DNA of 64,000 bases from Deltaproteobacteria bacterium (GTDB lineage Bacteria; Desulfobacterota; Desulfobaccia; Desulfobaccales; Desulfobaccaceae), in contig JAFDGA010000001.1 of NCBI GenBank assembly GCA_019309545.1, positions 1-64,000 of the forward strand, in the 5' to 3' direction. Below the pieces are notes generated by a model. That model worked only from the letters and a program-made list of their open reading frames with translations, searched no databases and was not told the DNA's origin. The position numbers were made by a program, and so were the translations under genes. Positions 16,478 to 26,302 of the stretch are shown in pieces (position 1 is the stretch's first letter; every line of letters starts with the position of its first letter).

Positions 16478-17203
16478 GTGTTGATTATTCCAGCCGTAGA
16501 TCTTAAAGGCGGTAAGTGTGTCCGCCTGCGCCAGGGTGTCAGGGATCAAGAGACTGTTTATAGTGATGATCCGGTGGCCATGGGACGGCGCTGGGAGGAC
16601 GAAGGCGCGGGCTGGCTGCACGTTGTGGACCTGGATGGCGCTTTTAGCCAGCGGCCGGTCAATCAAGCGGTTATCCGGCGGCTGCGGCAGAGCTTGCACA
16701 TTCCTATCCAGTTGGGCGGCGGGCTGCGCACCATGGAAAGCCTGGCGGTCTACCTGGATCTGGGGATCGACCGGGTCATTTTGGGCACTGCGGTTTTAAA
16801 AGACCCGGAACTGGTAGCCCAAGCCTGCGCCCGCTATCCGGGGCAGATCGCCATTGCCCTGGATGCCCGTGAGGGTCGGCTGGCAGTGGAGGGCTGGACC
16901 GAAGATAGTGCTCGGGATGCGGTGCAGGTTGCCGTGGAACTGGCGCCTCTTAAACCGGCAGTACTGATTTATACGGATATTCAACGCGATGGCATGCAGA
17001 CCGGCCCCAATATCGCTGCCACCCAACGTTTGGCCCAAGCCGTGCCCTTGCCGGTAATTGCCTCCGGTGGGGTGTCCACCTTGGAAGATATTAAGAATCT
17101 CCTCCCTCTGGAGGCCGATGGGGTCATCGGCGTCATTACCGGGCGGGCGCTGTATGCCGGCACCCTGGATTTCCGGGCCGCCCTGAAGCTGGCCGTCGGT
17201 TAA
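16478..17203 (+). CDS. hisA: Phosphoribosylformimino-5-aminoimidazole carboxamide ribotide isomerase
   Basis: The 241-aa beta/alpha barrel starts at GTG 16478, giving MLIIPAVDLKGGKCVRL with the catalytic Asp8. The second catalytic Asp lies in LIYTDIQRDGM near residue 169. Two phosphate-binding loops are visible (QLGGGLRT and PVIASGGVST). HisA isomerises ProFAR to PRFAR in histidine synthesis. GTG is preceded by AAGGA at good spacing and by a strong promoter. The radical SAM gene starts 24 bp downstream and may be in the same transcript. Confidence 0.95.
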   Translation: MLIIPAVDLKGGKCVRLRQGVRDQETVYSDDPVAMGRRWEDEGAGWLHVVDLDGAFSQRPVNQAVIRRLRQSLHIPIQLGGGLRTMESLAVYLDLGIDRVILGTAVLKDPELVAQACARYPGQIAIALDAREGRLAVEGWTEDSARDAVQVAVELAPLKPAVLIYTDIQRDGMQTGPNIAATQRLAQAVPLPVIASGGVSTLEDIKNLLPLEADGVIGVITGRALYAGTLDFRAALKLAVG

Positions 17204-17227
17204 TTAATTCCACACGCCAAACCTTTT

Positions 17228-19771
17228 ATGGCATATAATATTCTAAAATTAATTCAAAACTTAGAAATCGAGACTCGAACCTCGAAACTCGACCAGCTGC
17301 TCGCCTTGGTACAGCGACCGACCCGCTATCTAGGCAGTGAAATTAATGCCGTCCACAAAGACCCCCGGGCCGTCAGCCTACGGGTCGCCTTGCTTTTCCC
17401 TGATCTGTATGAGATCGGCATGTCGCACCTGGGGCTGGGACTGCTCTATCAGATTCTCAACCGTGAGCCAGACATCTGGGCGGAGCGGGCTTATGCTCCT
17501 GCCCCGGATCTGGAACAGCAACTCCGCGGTCGGCGTCTGTTGCTGGGCAGCCTGGAATCCGGCACCCCTCTGCGGCAGTTCGATCTGGTCGGGGTCAGCC
17601 TGATGTATGAGCTGGGATATACCAACCTTTTGACCTTGCTGGAACTGGGAGGTATCCCCTGGCTGGCCCAGGAACGCCGGGGAAGTGATCCGGTGGTCAT
17701 CGCCGGCGGACCGGGCTGTTTCAATCCGGAACCGGTGGCCCCGTTTTTCGACGCCATGGTCATTGGCGAGGGCGAAGAAGTCATTCTGGAACTGGCGGCG
17801 TTGGTGCGGGCCTGGAAAGAGGCCAGGGCCGGGCGGGCAGAATTATGGGCCGCCCTGGAGGAACTGGAAGGGGTCTATGTCCCAGCCTTTTTCGATATGG
17901 ATTATGATGCTCAGGGTTACCTGAGGCAGATCGTGCCCCGCGGTCGTCGGGACCGGATCAGCAAGCGTCTGATTACTGATCTCAATCAGTTGCCGCTCTT
18001 GACCCGTCCGATAGTCCCTTATAACCAGATTGTCCATGACCGTTTGAGTGTCGAGATTGCCCGAGGCTGTACCCGAGGCTGTCGCTTCTGCCAGGCCGGG
18101 ATGATTTATCGGCCGGTGCGGGAGCGCACCCCGGAAGCGGTTCTGGAATGGATCGAACAGGCCCTGGCCGCTACCGGTTATGAAGAAGTGTCGTTATTAT
18201 CTCTTAGCACCGGTGATTATGGCTGTATCAATCCATTGCTGACCACCCTGATGGACCGGCTGGAAAAACGGCGGGTGGCGGTCTCCTTGCCCTCGCTCAG
18301 GGCCGATACCTTAACCGCCGAGCTCATGAGCCAGATCAACCGGGTCCGCAAGACTGGCTTCACCATTGCCCCAGAGGCTGGCAGTCAGCGGTTGCGGCAG
18401 CAGCTTAACAAAAACCTGACCGACGCCGAGATTATCGATACGGCCCGCCAGGCCTTTGATCTGGGCTGGAATCTGATCAAGCTCTATTTTATGATCGGCT
18501 TTCCGATGGAGACCCAAGAGGACCTGGAGGGCATCGCCGCTTTGAGTCGCCAGGTGCTGGCCACCGGCAAGAACAGTAATAAATCCTGTCACCTGCACGT
18601 CAGCCTGAACACCATGATCCCCAAACCCCACACCCCGTTGCAATGGGAACGCCAGCTTTCTCTGGCAGAAAGTCGGGACCGTCTCAATCTGACCAAGAAC
18701 TTGGTGCAAGGCAGGAGCATCGCAGTCAAGTGGAATCCGGCCACCCAGAGCTGGCTGGAGGGGATCATGGCGCGGGGGGACCGTCGCCTGGCCCGGGTGT
18801 TGATGCTGGCTCATGGTTTAGGCTGTCGATTAGATGCCTGGACCGAACATTTTCACCTGCCCCGCTGGCAGCAGGCCTTTCAAGCAGCCGGGGTTGACCC
18901 GGATTTCTATCTTCGGGAACGCCAGATGAATGAGCTGCTGCCCTGGGATCATATCGACAGCGACCTGCGGCGGGAATTTTTGGTAACAGAGCGCCAGCGC
19001 GCCTGGCAGGGCCAGCCAACCCCGGACTGTCGGGGAGACAACTGTCAGGATTGCGGCGTTTGCGACCTGGACCGGATCCGGCCGCGGATTTTTGCCGACG
19101 TCGAGGAATGGCCCAAACCAGCATCGGTGCCGAGGTTGGTGGCCAGCCAGCCGGTGCGTTACCGCCTGACCTATGCCAAGCTCCATGAAGCTCGCTGGTT
19201 CAGCCATCTGGAGTTGGTAAATATCTTTCATCGCAGCCTGCGGCGCTCTGGTCTGCCAATTAATTTTTCCCAGGGCTTTCACCCGTTGCCCCGGGTCTCT
19301 TTCTACAGTGCTTTACCGGTGGGAGTAGAAAGTCTGGAAGAAACTTTAGATCTGGAATTAACACATAACATCCCGGAGGCCACCCTGCTAACCAGGCTTA
19401 ATGAGGTACTGCCGCCGAATCTGAATATTCTGACCGCGACCCGGTTGCTCCACAAGGCCCCCCGGCCGGACCGAGAGTTGAGTGTTTATAAGGTTACCAG
19501 CCCGGAGGCGATGTTTACTTGTCAGAAACTGGAACACTTCCTGGAGCAGCCCCAATGGTTGGTAACCCAGCACAAACCCAAAAAGACCCGCCAGATCGAT
19601 GTTCGTCCTCTGGTGGCGGGCGTCCGCCTTCAGGATGACAGGCATCTGGAACTGGTGCTCCGGCATCGCGACCAGGGAAATCTTAAGGCTTCCGAGATCA
19701 TCACGGCTATTTTTGCCCTGCCTGAGGAGACGACACGGCAATTAAGAATAGTTAAACTAAAAAGTTCCTGA
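17228..19771 (+). CDS. TIGR03960-type B12-binding radical SAM protein fused to DUF2344
   Basis: The 847-aa protein has a cobalamin-binding-like N-terminus (about residues 40-210) and a radical SAM core with the cluster motif CTRGCRFC near residue 280. A Cys-rich bridge (DCRGDNCQDCGVC near 610) and a C-terminal DUF2344 domain (from about 635, YRLTYAKLHEARWFSHLELV) follow. Many bacteria encode these as one fused protein just upstream of RNase E/G, as here; the reaction is not known. No strong ribosome site is seen for the ATG at 17228. It is probably an operon with rng and selB downstream. Confidence 0.88.
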   Translation: MAYNILKLIQNLEIETRTSKLDQLLALVQRPTRYLGSEINAVHKDPRAVSLRVALLFPDLYEIGMSHLGLGLLYQILNREPDIWAERAYAPAPDLEQQLRGRRLLLGSLESGTPLRQFDLVGVSLMYELGYTNLLTLLELGGIPWLAQERRGSDPVVIAGGPGCFNPEPVAPFFDAMVIGEGEEVILELAALVRAWKEARAGRAELWAALEELEGVYVPAFFDMDYDAQGYLRQIVPRGRRDRISKRLITDLNQLPLLTRPIVPYNQIVHDRLSVEIARGCTRGCRFCQAGMIYRPVRERTPEAVLEWIEQALAATGYEEVSLLSLSTGDYGCINPLLTTLMDRLEKRRVAVSLPSLRADTLTAELMSQINRVRKTGFTIAPEAGSQRLRQQLNKNLTDAEIIDTARQAFDLGWNLIKLYFMIGFPMETQEDLEGIAALSRQVLATGKNSNKSCHLHVSLNTMIPKPHTPLQWERQLSLAESRDRLNLTKNLVQGRSIAVKWNPATQSWLEGIMARGDRRLARVLMLAHGLGCRLDAWTEHFHLPRWQQAFQAAGVDPDFYLRERQMNELLPWDHIDSDLRREFLVTERQRAWQGQPTPDCRGDNCQDCGVCDLDRIRPRIFADVEEWPKPASVPRLVASQPVRYRLTYAKLHEARWFSHLELVNIFHRSLRRSGLPINFSQGFHPLPRVSFYSALPVGVESLEETLDLELTHNIPEATLLTRLNEVLPPNLNILTATRLLHKAPRPDRELSVYKVTSPEAMFTCQKLEHFLEQPQWLVTQHKPKKTRQIDVRPLVAGVRLQDDRHLELVLRHRDQGNLKASEIITAIFALPEETTRQLRIVKLKSS

Positions 19772-19838
19772 GGATGGTCAAACCCTCCTATCTGGCCGCT
19801 ATCCCAGAAGCTTACTACAATCTTTCAAGATGATAACA

Positions 19839-21359
19839 ATGGCCAACGAACTGGTCATCAACATATCCCCCTTTGAGGGCCGGGCGGCGCTGATCGAAAA
19901 CGGCAATGTGGTGGAAATCTACATCGAGCGAGATCATGGCGGTCATCTGATCGGCAATGTTTATAAAGGCCGGGTACTGAAGGTATTGCCTGGCATGGGA
20001 GCCGCCTTTGTGGATATCGGGCTGGAACGCTCCGCCTTTTTATATGTGGCGGATGTGGTAGAAGAGCGCTACGATGAGCTTTTCCCGGAATGGACCCAAG
20101 AGGCCGAAAACGATATCCGGATGTCAATTAATAGTCAGGTAACCTCATCCCCGGCCCATATCGAAGATCTGCTCCAGGAAGGCCAGGATGTTCTGGTCCA
20201 GGTGGCCCGACCGCCTCTGAGCGGCAAGGGTGCCCGCCTCACCTCCCACATCACTCTGCCCGGACATTATCTGGTTCTGATGCCCACTGTTAACCATATC
20301 GGGGTTTCTCGTCGCATCGGTGACGACGTTGAACGGGCCAGGCTCAAAGAGGTGCTGTTGGCCATTAAGCCTCCGGAATGTGGACTCATCGCCCGGACCG
20401 CCAGTGAAGGGGCCAGCCTGGAAAAATTGGCCGGCGAACTGGAGTTCCTCTGGCAATTGTGGAATAATCTCTTGAAGAAAAAGGAGACCGCCCCCACCCC
20501 GGCCTTATTACACCGGGAACTGGACATCAGCCTGCGGGTGGTGCGGGATCTATTTACCAAGGAAGTCGACCGCCTGATCGTCGATGATCTGGCGGTCTAT
20601 GATAAGATTTGCTCTTTTTTGGAGACCTTTAATCCCCGCTTGAAATATTTTGTGGAATTGTATCAGGGAGAAGAGCCGCTATTTGAGGTTTACGGCATTG
20701 AGCACGAATTACAGCGGGCCCTTGGAAAAAAAGTCTGGCTCAAATCAGGAGGCTATATCATTATTGAGCCTACCGAGGCCTTGGTGGTCATCGATGTCAA
20801 CACCGGGCGTTATGTGGGCAAACATAATCTGGAAGAGACTATACTGAAGACAAATCTGGAAGCCGTCAAGGAGATCGCTTATCAATTGCGGCTCCGCAAT
20901 ATCGGTGGCCTTATCGTCATCGACTTCATCGACATGGAGAAGGAAGCTAACCGGGAGAAGGTTTACAATGCCCTGCGGGACGCCCTGAAAAAGGACCGGG
21001 CCAAAACCAGCGTGCTGCGCATGTCGGAACTGGGATTGATCGAAATGACCCGGCAACGCACCCGGGAAAGCCTCCACCATCTATTGACTGAACCCTGCCC
21101 TTATTGCGATGAACAGGGCTTCATACGTTCTCGGATTACTGTCGCGTATGATATTTTAAGGGAATTAATGTCGGAAGCCGGGAGTCTGCTCGGAGGACAT
21201 ATTATGGTGGAGGTTCACCCTGAGGTGGCCAAGGTATTATTAGACGAGGGTGGCCAGACCCTGGAAAGTCTGGAACAACAATTTAACAAAACCATTACCG
21301 TGCGCAGCAATCCGGAATTACATCTGGAACAGTACGGACTTAGTGTACAAGATTCCTGA
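19839..21359 (+). CDS. rng: Ribonuclease E/G family endoribonuclease
   Basis: Starting at the second ATG gives MANELVINISPFEGR, the usual family N-terminus; an ATG three codons upstream is also possible. The 506-aa product has an S1-type RNA-binding insert (GNVYKGRVLKVLPGMGAAF), the 5'-sensor region, the catalytic core with VVIDVNTGRYVG and LIVIDFIDME (two Mg-binding Asp), and the zinc-link motif CPYCDEQG. Length fits RNase G rather than the longer RNase E. It processes rRNA and mRNA. It lies between the TIGR03960 gene and selB on the same strand. Confidence 0.92.
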   Translation: MANELVINISPFEGRAALIENGNVVEIYIERDHGGHLIGNVYKGRVLKVLPGMGAAFVDIGLERSAFLYVADVVEERYDELFPEWTQEAENDIRMSINSQVTSSPAHIEDLLQEGQDVLVQVARPPLSGKGARLTSHITLPGHYLVLMPTVNHIGVSRRIGDDVERARLKEVLLAIKPPECGLIARTASEGASLEKLAGELEFLWQLWNNLLKKKETAPTPALLHRELDISLRVVRDLFTKEVDRLIVDDLAVYDKICSFLETFNPRLKYFVELYQGEEPLFEVYGIEHELQRALGKKVWLKSGGYIIIEPTEALVVIDVNTGRYVGKHNLEETILKTNLEAVKEIAYQLRLRNIGGLIVIDFIDMEKEANREKVYNALRDALKKDRAKTSVLRMSELGLIEMTRQRTRESLHHLLTEPCPYCDEQGFIRSRITVAYDILRELMSEAGSLLGGHIMVEVHPEVAKVLLDEGGQTLESLEQQFNKTITVRSNPELHLEQYGLSVQDS

Positions 21360-21367
21360 CCAAGTCA

Positions 21368-23311
21368 ATGCCTAACCCTACAGCTACAGATTCGGTCCTT
21401 CCCCCCATTATTTTGGGCACCGCCGGACATATTGATCATGGCAAAACCGCGCTGATCAAGGCCCTTACCGGAGTGGATACCGACCGCCTCAAAGAAGAGA
21501 AGCTACGCGGCATAACCATTGAGTTGGGATTTGCCTCCTTGACGCTGCCCAATGGTCAACTCCTGGGTATTGTTGATGTGCCCGGGCACGAGCGCTTTGT
21601 CCGGCACATGGTGGCCGGGGCCTCCGGCATGGACCTGGTGGCCCTGATTATCGCCGCGGACGAGGGGGTTATGCCCCAGACCCGGGAACACCTGGAGATC
21701 TGCCAGCTCCTCAAGGTCAGGCAGGGGCTGGTGGTGGTGACCAAAACCGATTTGGTGGACCAGGACTGGCTGGATCTGGTGGAGGAGGATATCCTTAAAT
21801 TCCTGCGCGGGACTTTCCTGGAACATGCTCCATTAGTTCGGTTTTCAGCGGTCACCGGCCAGGGGCGGGATGATTTGTTGGCTACCCTGAGCCGCTTGAG
21901 TCAAACCGTGGGGTCCAAACCAGCTACCGGGATCTTTCGGTTGCCCATTGATCGAGTGTTCACTATAAAAGGTTTCGGCACCGTGGTGACCGGCACTGCG
22001 ATTTCCGGAGTGCTTCGGGTCGGAGAAACAGTCATGATTTACCCTCCGGGGCTGAAGGCGCGGGTGCGCAATCTGCAGGTACATGGGGCCAATGTGGAAG
22101 AGGCGCGAGCTGGGGCACGTACCGCTATCAATCTCCAGGGGTTAGAAAAATCAATCCTGGAGCGGGGTATGGTGGTGGCTACCCCTGATTCTTTGCAGCC
22201 CAGCCGGCGTTTGGATGCTCGTCTAAAAGTTCTCTCCAGTGCTCCCCAGCCTGTGAAAAACCGCCAACGGATCCGGCTGCATACCGGCACCGACGAGCAG
22301 ACGGCGCAGATAATCATCCTTTCCCAGGAGGAATTGAAACCTGGGGAAGGTGGCTTTGTGCAATTCCGCCTGACCCGGCCACTGGCTCTTAAGCCCGGCG
22401 ATCGTTTGGTAATTCGCCGCTTATCTCCGGCGCTTACTTTAGGAGGGGGCCAAATTCTGCATGTTCGTCCTCCCCACCATCGGCGGTTTCAGCCCGCGGT
22501 GCTGGAGGGCCTGACACTTCTGGAAACCGGCTCGGAGGCCGATCAGCTGCGCTTTTACCTGCAGGAGGCCGGGATCAGCGGCCGTTCTGGCCAGGAACTG
22601 GCCCAAGTGATCAATTTTGATCTCCAGGCTCTGAACCGGATGCTTGCTCAACTGGGTCAACAGGGACAGATTATCCCTTATGATGCGGAAAGCCGGCGAT
22701 ATGTTCTGGCCACCTGGGTCCAACAATTAAAGGATCAGATCCAGCAGCAATTGCATGAGTTTCACCAGCGGCAGCCTTTAAAAATGGGTCTGCCCAAGGA
22801 AGAGTTGCGCCGCAAACTACCGCCTGCCATGGACGTCCGACTTTTTAATTATATTTTGCAGGAGTTAGAACGCCAGCAACTGGTGGTGGTCGATCGGGAG
22901 CTGGTCCGTCAGGCCAGTCATCGCATCGTTTTGGCCGAAGAGCAGGAAAACCTGCTCCAGCTTTTGGAAAACCTCTATCAACAAGGCGGCCTGACTCCGC
23001 CCACCCTGAAAGATACCCTGGCTGTTCTCCATACCGACCAGTCTCGGGCCCAGGAGTTAATCAATCTTCTCGTTGCCCAGGCCCGGCTAGTCAAGGTCAA
23101 AGAAGGGCTGTTTTTCCATCAACAGACCATGGCTGCCCTCAAACATACCCTGGTGTGCTACCTTAAAGACCGGGGGGAGATCAGCGTGCCCCAGTTCAAG
23201 GAACTGACCAGCACCAGCCGCAAGTATACCATTCCCTTGCTGGAATATTTCGACGCAACCAGGATCACGGTTCGGGTCGGGGACTTGCGGCGGCTGCGTG
23301 AGGGCGGCTGA
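21368..23311 (+). CDS. selB: Selenocysteine-specific elongation factor SelB
   Basis: The 647-aa product is a translational GTPase: [21 protein letters not shown] (G1) preceded by 15 extra residues, DVPGHERFV (G3), VVTKTDLV (G4). Domain II/III beta barrels follow ([13 protein letters not shown]), then a C-terminal winged-helix region (about residues 380-647) that binds the SECIS element. SelB delivers Sec-tRNA to UGA codons. It starts 9 nt after the rng stop. selA, selC and any selenoprotein gene are not in the window, so Sec usage elsewhere in the genome is implied. Confidence 0.95.
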   Translation: MPNPTATDSVLPPIILGTAGHIDHGKTALIKALTGVDTDRLKEEKLRGITIELGFASLTLPNGQLLGIVDVPGHERFVRHMVAGASGMDLVALIIAADEGVMPQTREHLEICQLLKVRQGLVVVTKTDLVDQDWLDLVEEDILKFLRGTFLEHAPLVRFSAVTGQGRDDLLATLSRLSQTVGSKPATGIFRLPIDRVFTIKGFGTVVTGTAISGVLRVGETVMIYPPGLKARVRNLQVHGANVEEARAGARTAINLQGLEKSILERGMVVATPDSLQPSRRLDARLKVLSSAPQPVKNRQRIRLHTGTDEQTAQIIILSQEELKPGEGGFVQFRLTRPLALKPGDRLVIRRLSPALTLGGGQILHVRPPHHRRFQPAVLEGLTLLETGSEADQLRFYLQEAGISGRSGQELAQVINFDLQALNRMLAQLGQQGQIIPYDAESRRYVLATWVQQLKDQIQQQLHEFHQRQPLKMGLPKEELRRKLPPAMDVRLFNYILQELERQQLVVVDRELVRQASHRIVLAEEQENLLQLLENLYQQGGLTPPTLKDTLAVLHTDQSRAQELINLLVAQARLVKVKEGLFFHQQTMAALKHTLVCYLKDRGEISVPQFKELTSTSRKYTIPLLEYFDATRITVRVGDLRRLREGG

Positions 23312-23322
23312 ATTCTGCCAAA

Positions 23323-24240
23323 TTAGCGCAGACGATAGCTGCGATGCCGGGACCAGGGCACCGAAAACGGGACCAGCGGACTGGTCCGCCGGCGGAGTTG
23401 TAAAGATTTTCGGGGCTGTGAGGGCTGAGGGAATGAGTCTTCCTGGGGATGATAATAACGCCGGGCTATCGCAATTGTCCGTTTGATCTGCCGGATGCGA
23501 TCGGCGTCTGTGGGGTGGGTGGACAGAAATTGCGGCGGCTGGGGTTTTCCTTTCTTAGATTTCAGCATCCGTTGCCAAAACTCCAGGGCCTGGGCCGGGT
23601 CATAGCCGGCTTTGGCCATCAGAATTAATCCTACCCGATCCGCTTCGTATTCCTGGGTCCGGCTGTAGGGCAAAAGAACCCCTACGGTGGCCCCCAGGCC
23701 ATAAGCCTGTAATATGGCGTCAGCTAAATAAGGACTCTGTCCCTGTAGAGCCACGTTCAAGCCTATGCCGCCCAATTGCATCAACAATGATTGGCTTAAA
23801 CGTTCCCCAGCATGGCGCAGGATGGCATGGGCGGCTTCATGGGCCAGAACCGTGGCCATGCCCCCCTCATCCTTAGTATATTTCAGGATTCCGGTAAACA
23901 CTCCAACCTTGCCTCCGGGCAGGCAAAAGGCATTGGCCATCTTATCATCCTGATAGACTTTAAAATCCCAGCGAAAATCCGGCCGCGCGGCCGCCCGGGC
24001 GATGCGGTGTCCGACCTTTTGGACCAGGGCATTGATCTCCGGGTCTCGGCAAGAGGGATATTTGCGGCTGATATCCTGAAAGGCCCGGTAGCCTAAAGCA
24101 TTTTCCTGTGATTCGGAGGTCAGCAGCAGTTGCCGTCGTCCGGTAAAGGGAGCTCGGGCGCAGGCTGATAGCAGGAAGAACAACGCTGCCAGTCCGGCAG
24201 CCAAGAATATCTTAATATTTACGCGTCTTCGTTCAACCAT
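23323..24240 (-). CDS. M48-family metalloprotease lipoprotein
   Basis: The 305-aa protein has a lipoprotein signal ending LLSAC and the M48 peptidase motifs VLAHEAAHAILRH (HExxH zinc site, near residue 137) and EYEADRVGL (Glu ligand). The order is that of LoiP/BepA-type periplasmic proteases that clear misfolded outer-membrane proteins. It lacks the C-terminal TPR of BepA, ending instead in a basic Pro/Arg tail. No good ribosome site precedes the ATG. It is convergent with selB, 12 bp apart. Confidence 0.88.
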   Translation of the reverse strand: MVERRRVNIKIFLAAGLAALFFLLSACARAPFTGRRQLLLTSESQENALGYRAFQDISRKYPSCRDPEINALVQKVGHRIARAAARPDFRWDFKVYQDDKMANAFCLPGGKVGVFTGILKYTKDEGGMATVLAHEAAHAILRHAGERLSQSLLMQLGGIGLNVALQGQSPYLADAILQAYGLGATVGVLLPYSRTQEYEADRVGLILMAKAGYDPAQALEFWQRMLKSKKGKPQPPQFLSTHPTDADRIRQIKRTIAIARRYYHPQEDSFPQPSQPRKSLQLRRRTSPLVPFSVPWSRHRSYRLR

Positions 24241-24340
24241 AAGTTAATTTAAAAATTAAAGCCTTAACCAGGAATTGTCAAGAAAGGGAGCAAAAGACAA
24301 AATCCTTGACGGCAAGAGCAGATTATGGTTTGTTTGATTC

Positions 24341-24811
24341 ATGTCGGACTTGGGTTCTAAAATTTATATAGCAGTTATTGGCGGTGGTGAGGTGACATCC
24401 GACCTGGCGGGTTTGGCACGCGAGGTGGGCCAGGAGATCGCCCGCCAAGGAGCCATTCTGCTGTGTGGCGGTCTGGGCGGGGTCATGGCTGCCGCGGCCC
24501 GCGGGGTCCAGGAAGCCGGGGGAGTCAGCATCGGCATCCTGCCCGGGGCGGATCGACAGGCGGCCAATCCCTACCTGACCTATTCAATCGTCACCAATCT
24601 AGGTCACGCCCGCAATGTTTTACTGGCCCATAGCGCCGATGCCTTGATTGCGGTGGACGGCAGTTATGGCACCGTCTCAGAAGCGGCTATCTCCCTTAAA
24701 TTGCGCAAACCGGTGATCACTCTAAAGGTTAACTGGGAATTACCCGGGTTAATTCCGGCCCGCAACCCCAAGGAAGCGGTATCTCTGGCCTTGCGCTCTA
24801 TTAAAGTCTGA
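24341..24811 (+). CDS. TIGR00725 family protein (LOG/MoCo-carrier-like)
   Basis: The 156-aa Rossmann-fold protein shows IAVIGGGEVTSDLAGLA, LLCGGLGGVMAAAARG, a GILPGADRQAANPY loop, and GSYGTVSEAAISLKLRKPV. The GGxGGxM motif and the GTxxE motif are shared by the lysine-decarboxylase-like/LOG superfamily. TIGR00725 is a separate branch that includes molybdenum-cofactor carrier-like proteins; nucleotide or cofactor binding is expected, and the reaction is unknown. There is no clear ribosome site. A MITE-like repeat begins 8 bp after the stop. Confidence 0.8.
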   Translation: MSDLGSKIYIAVIGGGEVTSDLAGLAREVGQEIARQGAILLCGGLGGVMAAAARGVQEAGGVSIGILPGADRQAANPYLTYSIVTNLGHARNVLLAHSADALIAVDGSYGTVSEAAISLKLRKPVITLKVNWELPGLIPARNPKEAVSLALRSIKV

Positions 24812-24819
24812 TTGGGCGA

Positions 24820-24937
24820 TTATTACTCCGAGCATTCAAGAGTTTAATTTGAGGGGAGGACTGGGGGACCGCCGGCCCCCTCTCCCAAGAACCGTTTTTT
24901 AAATCCCAATTCATTTATTTTATGACCTGAGTAATAA
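24820..24937 (+). repeat. Copy C of MITE-like repeat, full length (118 bp)
   Basis: This is the most complete copy. The left end TTATTACTC (24820-24828) and right end GAGTAATAA (24929-24937) are perfect inverted repeats. Between them are TTTAATTTGAGG, GGGGGACCG, a pyrimidine block, a T-run and TTCATTTATTT. It encodes nothing. The terminal inverted repeats and small size are those of a MITE; I cannot see a clear target-site duplication. Confidence 0.65.
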
Positions 24938-25269
24938 CTCAGTCAAAGGCAAATCAATGGAAAGATCATGCCTTGGCGTACTTGGCGTGAAATAGCAAAA
25001 CCAGGTTATGGGAGAAAGGGCCAAATCCACTGCCCGAGTTTTTGGGGTTAGCCGCCGGAAAGGGCACGATGCTGCCGAATTTTACCACTGTCGCCTTTAT
25101 TATGATCACCATTGGAGCAGTCCCTCGGTTTGGCGGGAAAACCCCATTCCGCCGAGGTCCTTGAACCGCCGGTTCTGCAAACGGTCTCTGGCGCCGCCCG
25201 AGGCTCGCCTTAAAAACGCCCAGCCCCGATTGCCATTTTATACTGAATCATTTTTGAATTGATTTTAAC
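24938..25269. other. Intergenic, no supported gene
   Basis: This stretch of about 330 bp separates the MITE-like copy C from the terminator of the CODH/ACS operon. A plus-strand frame at 25008-25262 exists but lacks a ribosome site and protein-like composition. I see no promoter or RNA gene that I can defend. Confidence 0.4.
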
Positions 25270-25294
25270 AAAAAAGGGAGGGTTGGACCCTCCC
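25270..25294 (-). terminator. Rho-independent terminator of the CODH/ACS operon
   Basis: Read on the minus strand, GGGAGGGT (25294-25287), loop CCA and ACCCTCCC (25283-25276) form a perfect 8-bp stem followed by TTTTTTG. It lies about 27 nt after the acsE stop codon and is the only hairpin in the operon with a strong U-tail. Confidence 0.9.
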
Positions 25295-25320
25295 TGGTGG
25301 TTCCAGATGGCTGAAGATAT

Positions 25321-26214
25321 TTAAATTTCCAACCAGGAATCGGAAAACAACGACGTGCCCATAATACAACGCACGGTTTTGATGTAATGTTGGATGTCCT
25401 GAGGGTAGTCCGCCAATTTTAAAGGCTCTCCATCCATGGCTTTATAAATGGCCTCTACTGCCTCCGGCCGTTGTCCGGAGGTAAGGGCCGCCAACTCATC
25501 ATCCTCAAAGTCGACAATCGCCGAATACATGCCATAACGCTGCAACATGACGATATAGGTTCGGTTGATGATGGGCCGCAGATGGTCGGGAACGCCATTG
25601 CTGGCATTCGACAGACCACAGGTGGATAAGGAGCCGGGGGCTATATCCGGCAGCATTTTCATAAATTCTAGGTTAGCCACCAATTGCTGTTGCTGAATGT
25701 TCAAAGGCGCTACAATCGGATCAAACCAAATATCTTCATTTTGGATATCGTATTCGGCGGCTTTGGCCAGGATATCAGCGGTCAACATCCCCCGTTCGTG
25801 TTCATCCCGAGGCATGCCCTCCGGGCCCCAGAGCAGGCCGATCATATAGGCGTCATATTTTCTGACCAGCGGCATCATGCCGTCCATGCGCTCCGGGCGA
25901 GCCATGATGGAGTTGATCAGAGCTTTCCCCTTGTGAACTTTAAGGCCGGCTTCCATCGCGGCGATGTTAGAAGTATCGAGAGCCAAAGGAATATCGGGAA
26001 CTACCTCTTGGACCGTCTGGACGATCCAGGTCATTAACTCCTCCCCACCCTTGCGGGCCGGACCGATATTAACATCAATATAATCCACTCCTTTGGCGGC
26101 CTCGGCCTCGACCAACTCCTGGATGGGTTTTTTATCCCGATTCTTCATCGCCTCGCCGTATCGTTTGGTCACCACATTAAGGTTCTCACCGATGCGGATC
26201 AGACGCTGAGTCAT
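25321..26214 (-). CDS. acsE: Methyltetrahydrofolate:corrinoid/iron-sulfur protein methyltransferase
   Basis: The 297-aa protein is a pterin-binding TIM barrel. IGENLNVVTKRYG opens it, DYIDVNIGPARKGGEE gives the Asp/Asn of the folate site, IPLALDTSNIAAMEAGLK and ALINSIMARPERMDGMMPL follow, and STCGLSNASNGVP closes the barrel. AcsE moves the methyl group between CH3-H4folate and the cobalamin of the CdhD/AcsC corrinoid protein, the step that links the methyl and carbonyl branches. It is some 30 residues longer at the C-terminus than the Moorella enzyme. A GGAGAG site precedes the ATG. It is the last gene of the operon. Confidence 0.95.
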   Translation of the reverse strand: MTQRLIRIGENLNVVTKRYGEAMKNRDKKPIQELVEAEAAKGVDYIDVNIGPARKGGEELMTWIVQTVQEVVPDIPLALDTSNIAAMEAGLKVHKGKALINSIMARPERMDGMMPLVRKYDAYMIGLLWGPEGMPRDEHERGMLTADILAKAAEYDIQNEDIWFDPIVAPLNIQQQQLVANLEFMKMLPDIAPGSLSTCGLSNASNGVPDHLRPIINRTYIVMLQRYGMYSAIVDFEDDELAALTSGQRPEAVEAIYKAMDGEPLKLADYPQDIQHYIKTVRCIMGTSLFSDSWLEI

Positions 26215-26248
26215 ATTTCTCTCCTTTCTTTGGAGAAGGATTGATTGA

Positions 26249-26268
26249 AGGAGGCCGGAAAGCCTCCT
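26249..26268 (-). promoter_or_regulatory. Intercistronic hairpin acsC-acsE
   Basis: Perfect 7-bp arms AGGAGGC/GCCTCCT enclose a 6-nt loop, about 35 nt after the acsC stop. No U-run follows on the minus strand, so read-through into acsE is expected. I infer a 3'-end stabiliser or processing site. Confidence 0.65.
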
Positions 26269-26302
26269 AATTTTAGGGTCTTCTCAAGTTATATTTGGCG
26301 GA

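Noticed and set aside
25008-25262. 84-codon plus-strand frame in the gap before acsE
   Set aside because: No ribosome site, composition unlike a protein, and it leads into the minus-strand terminator region.
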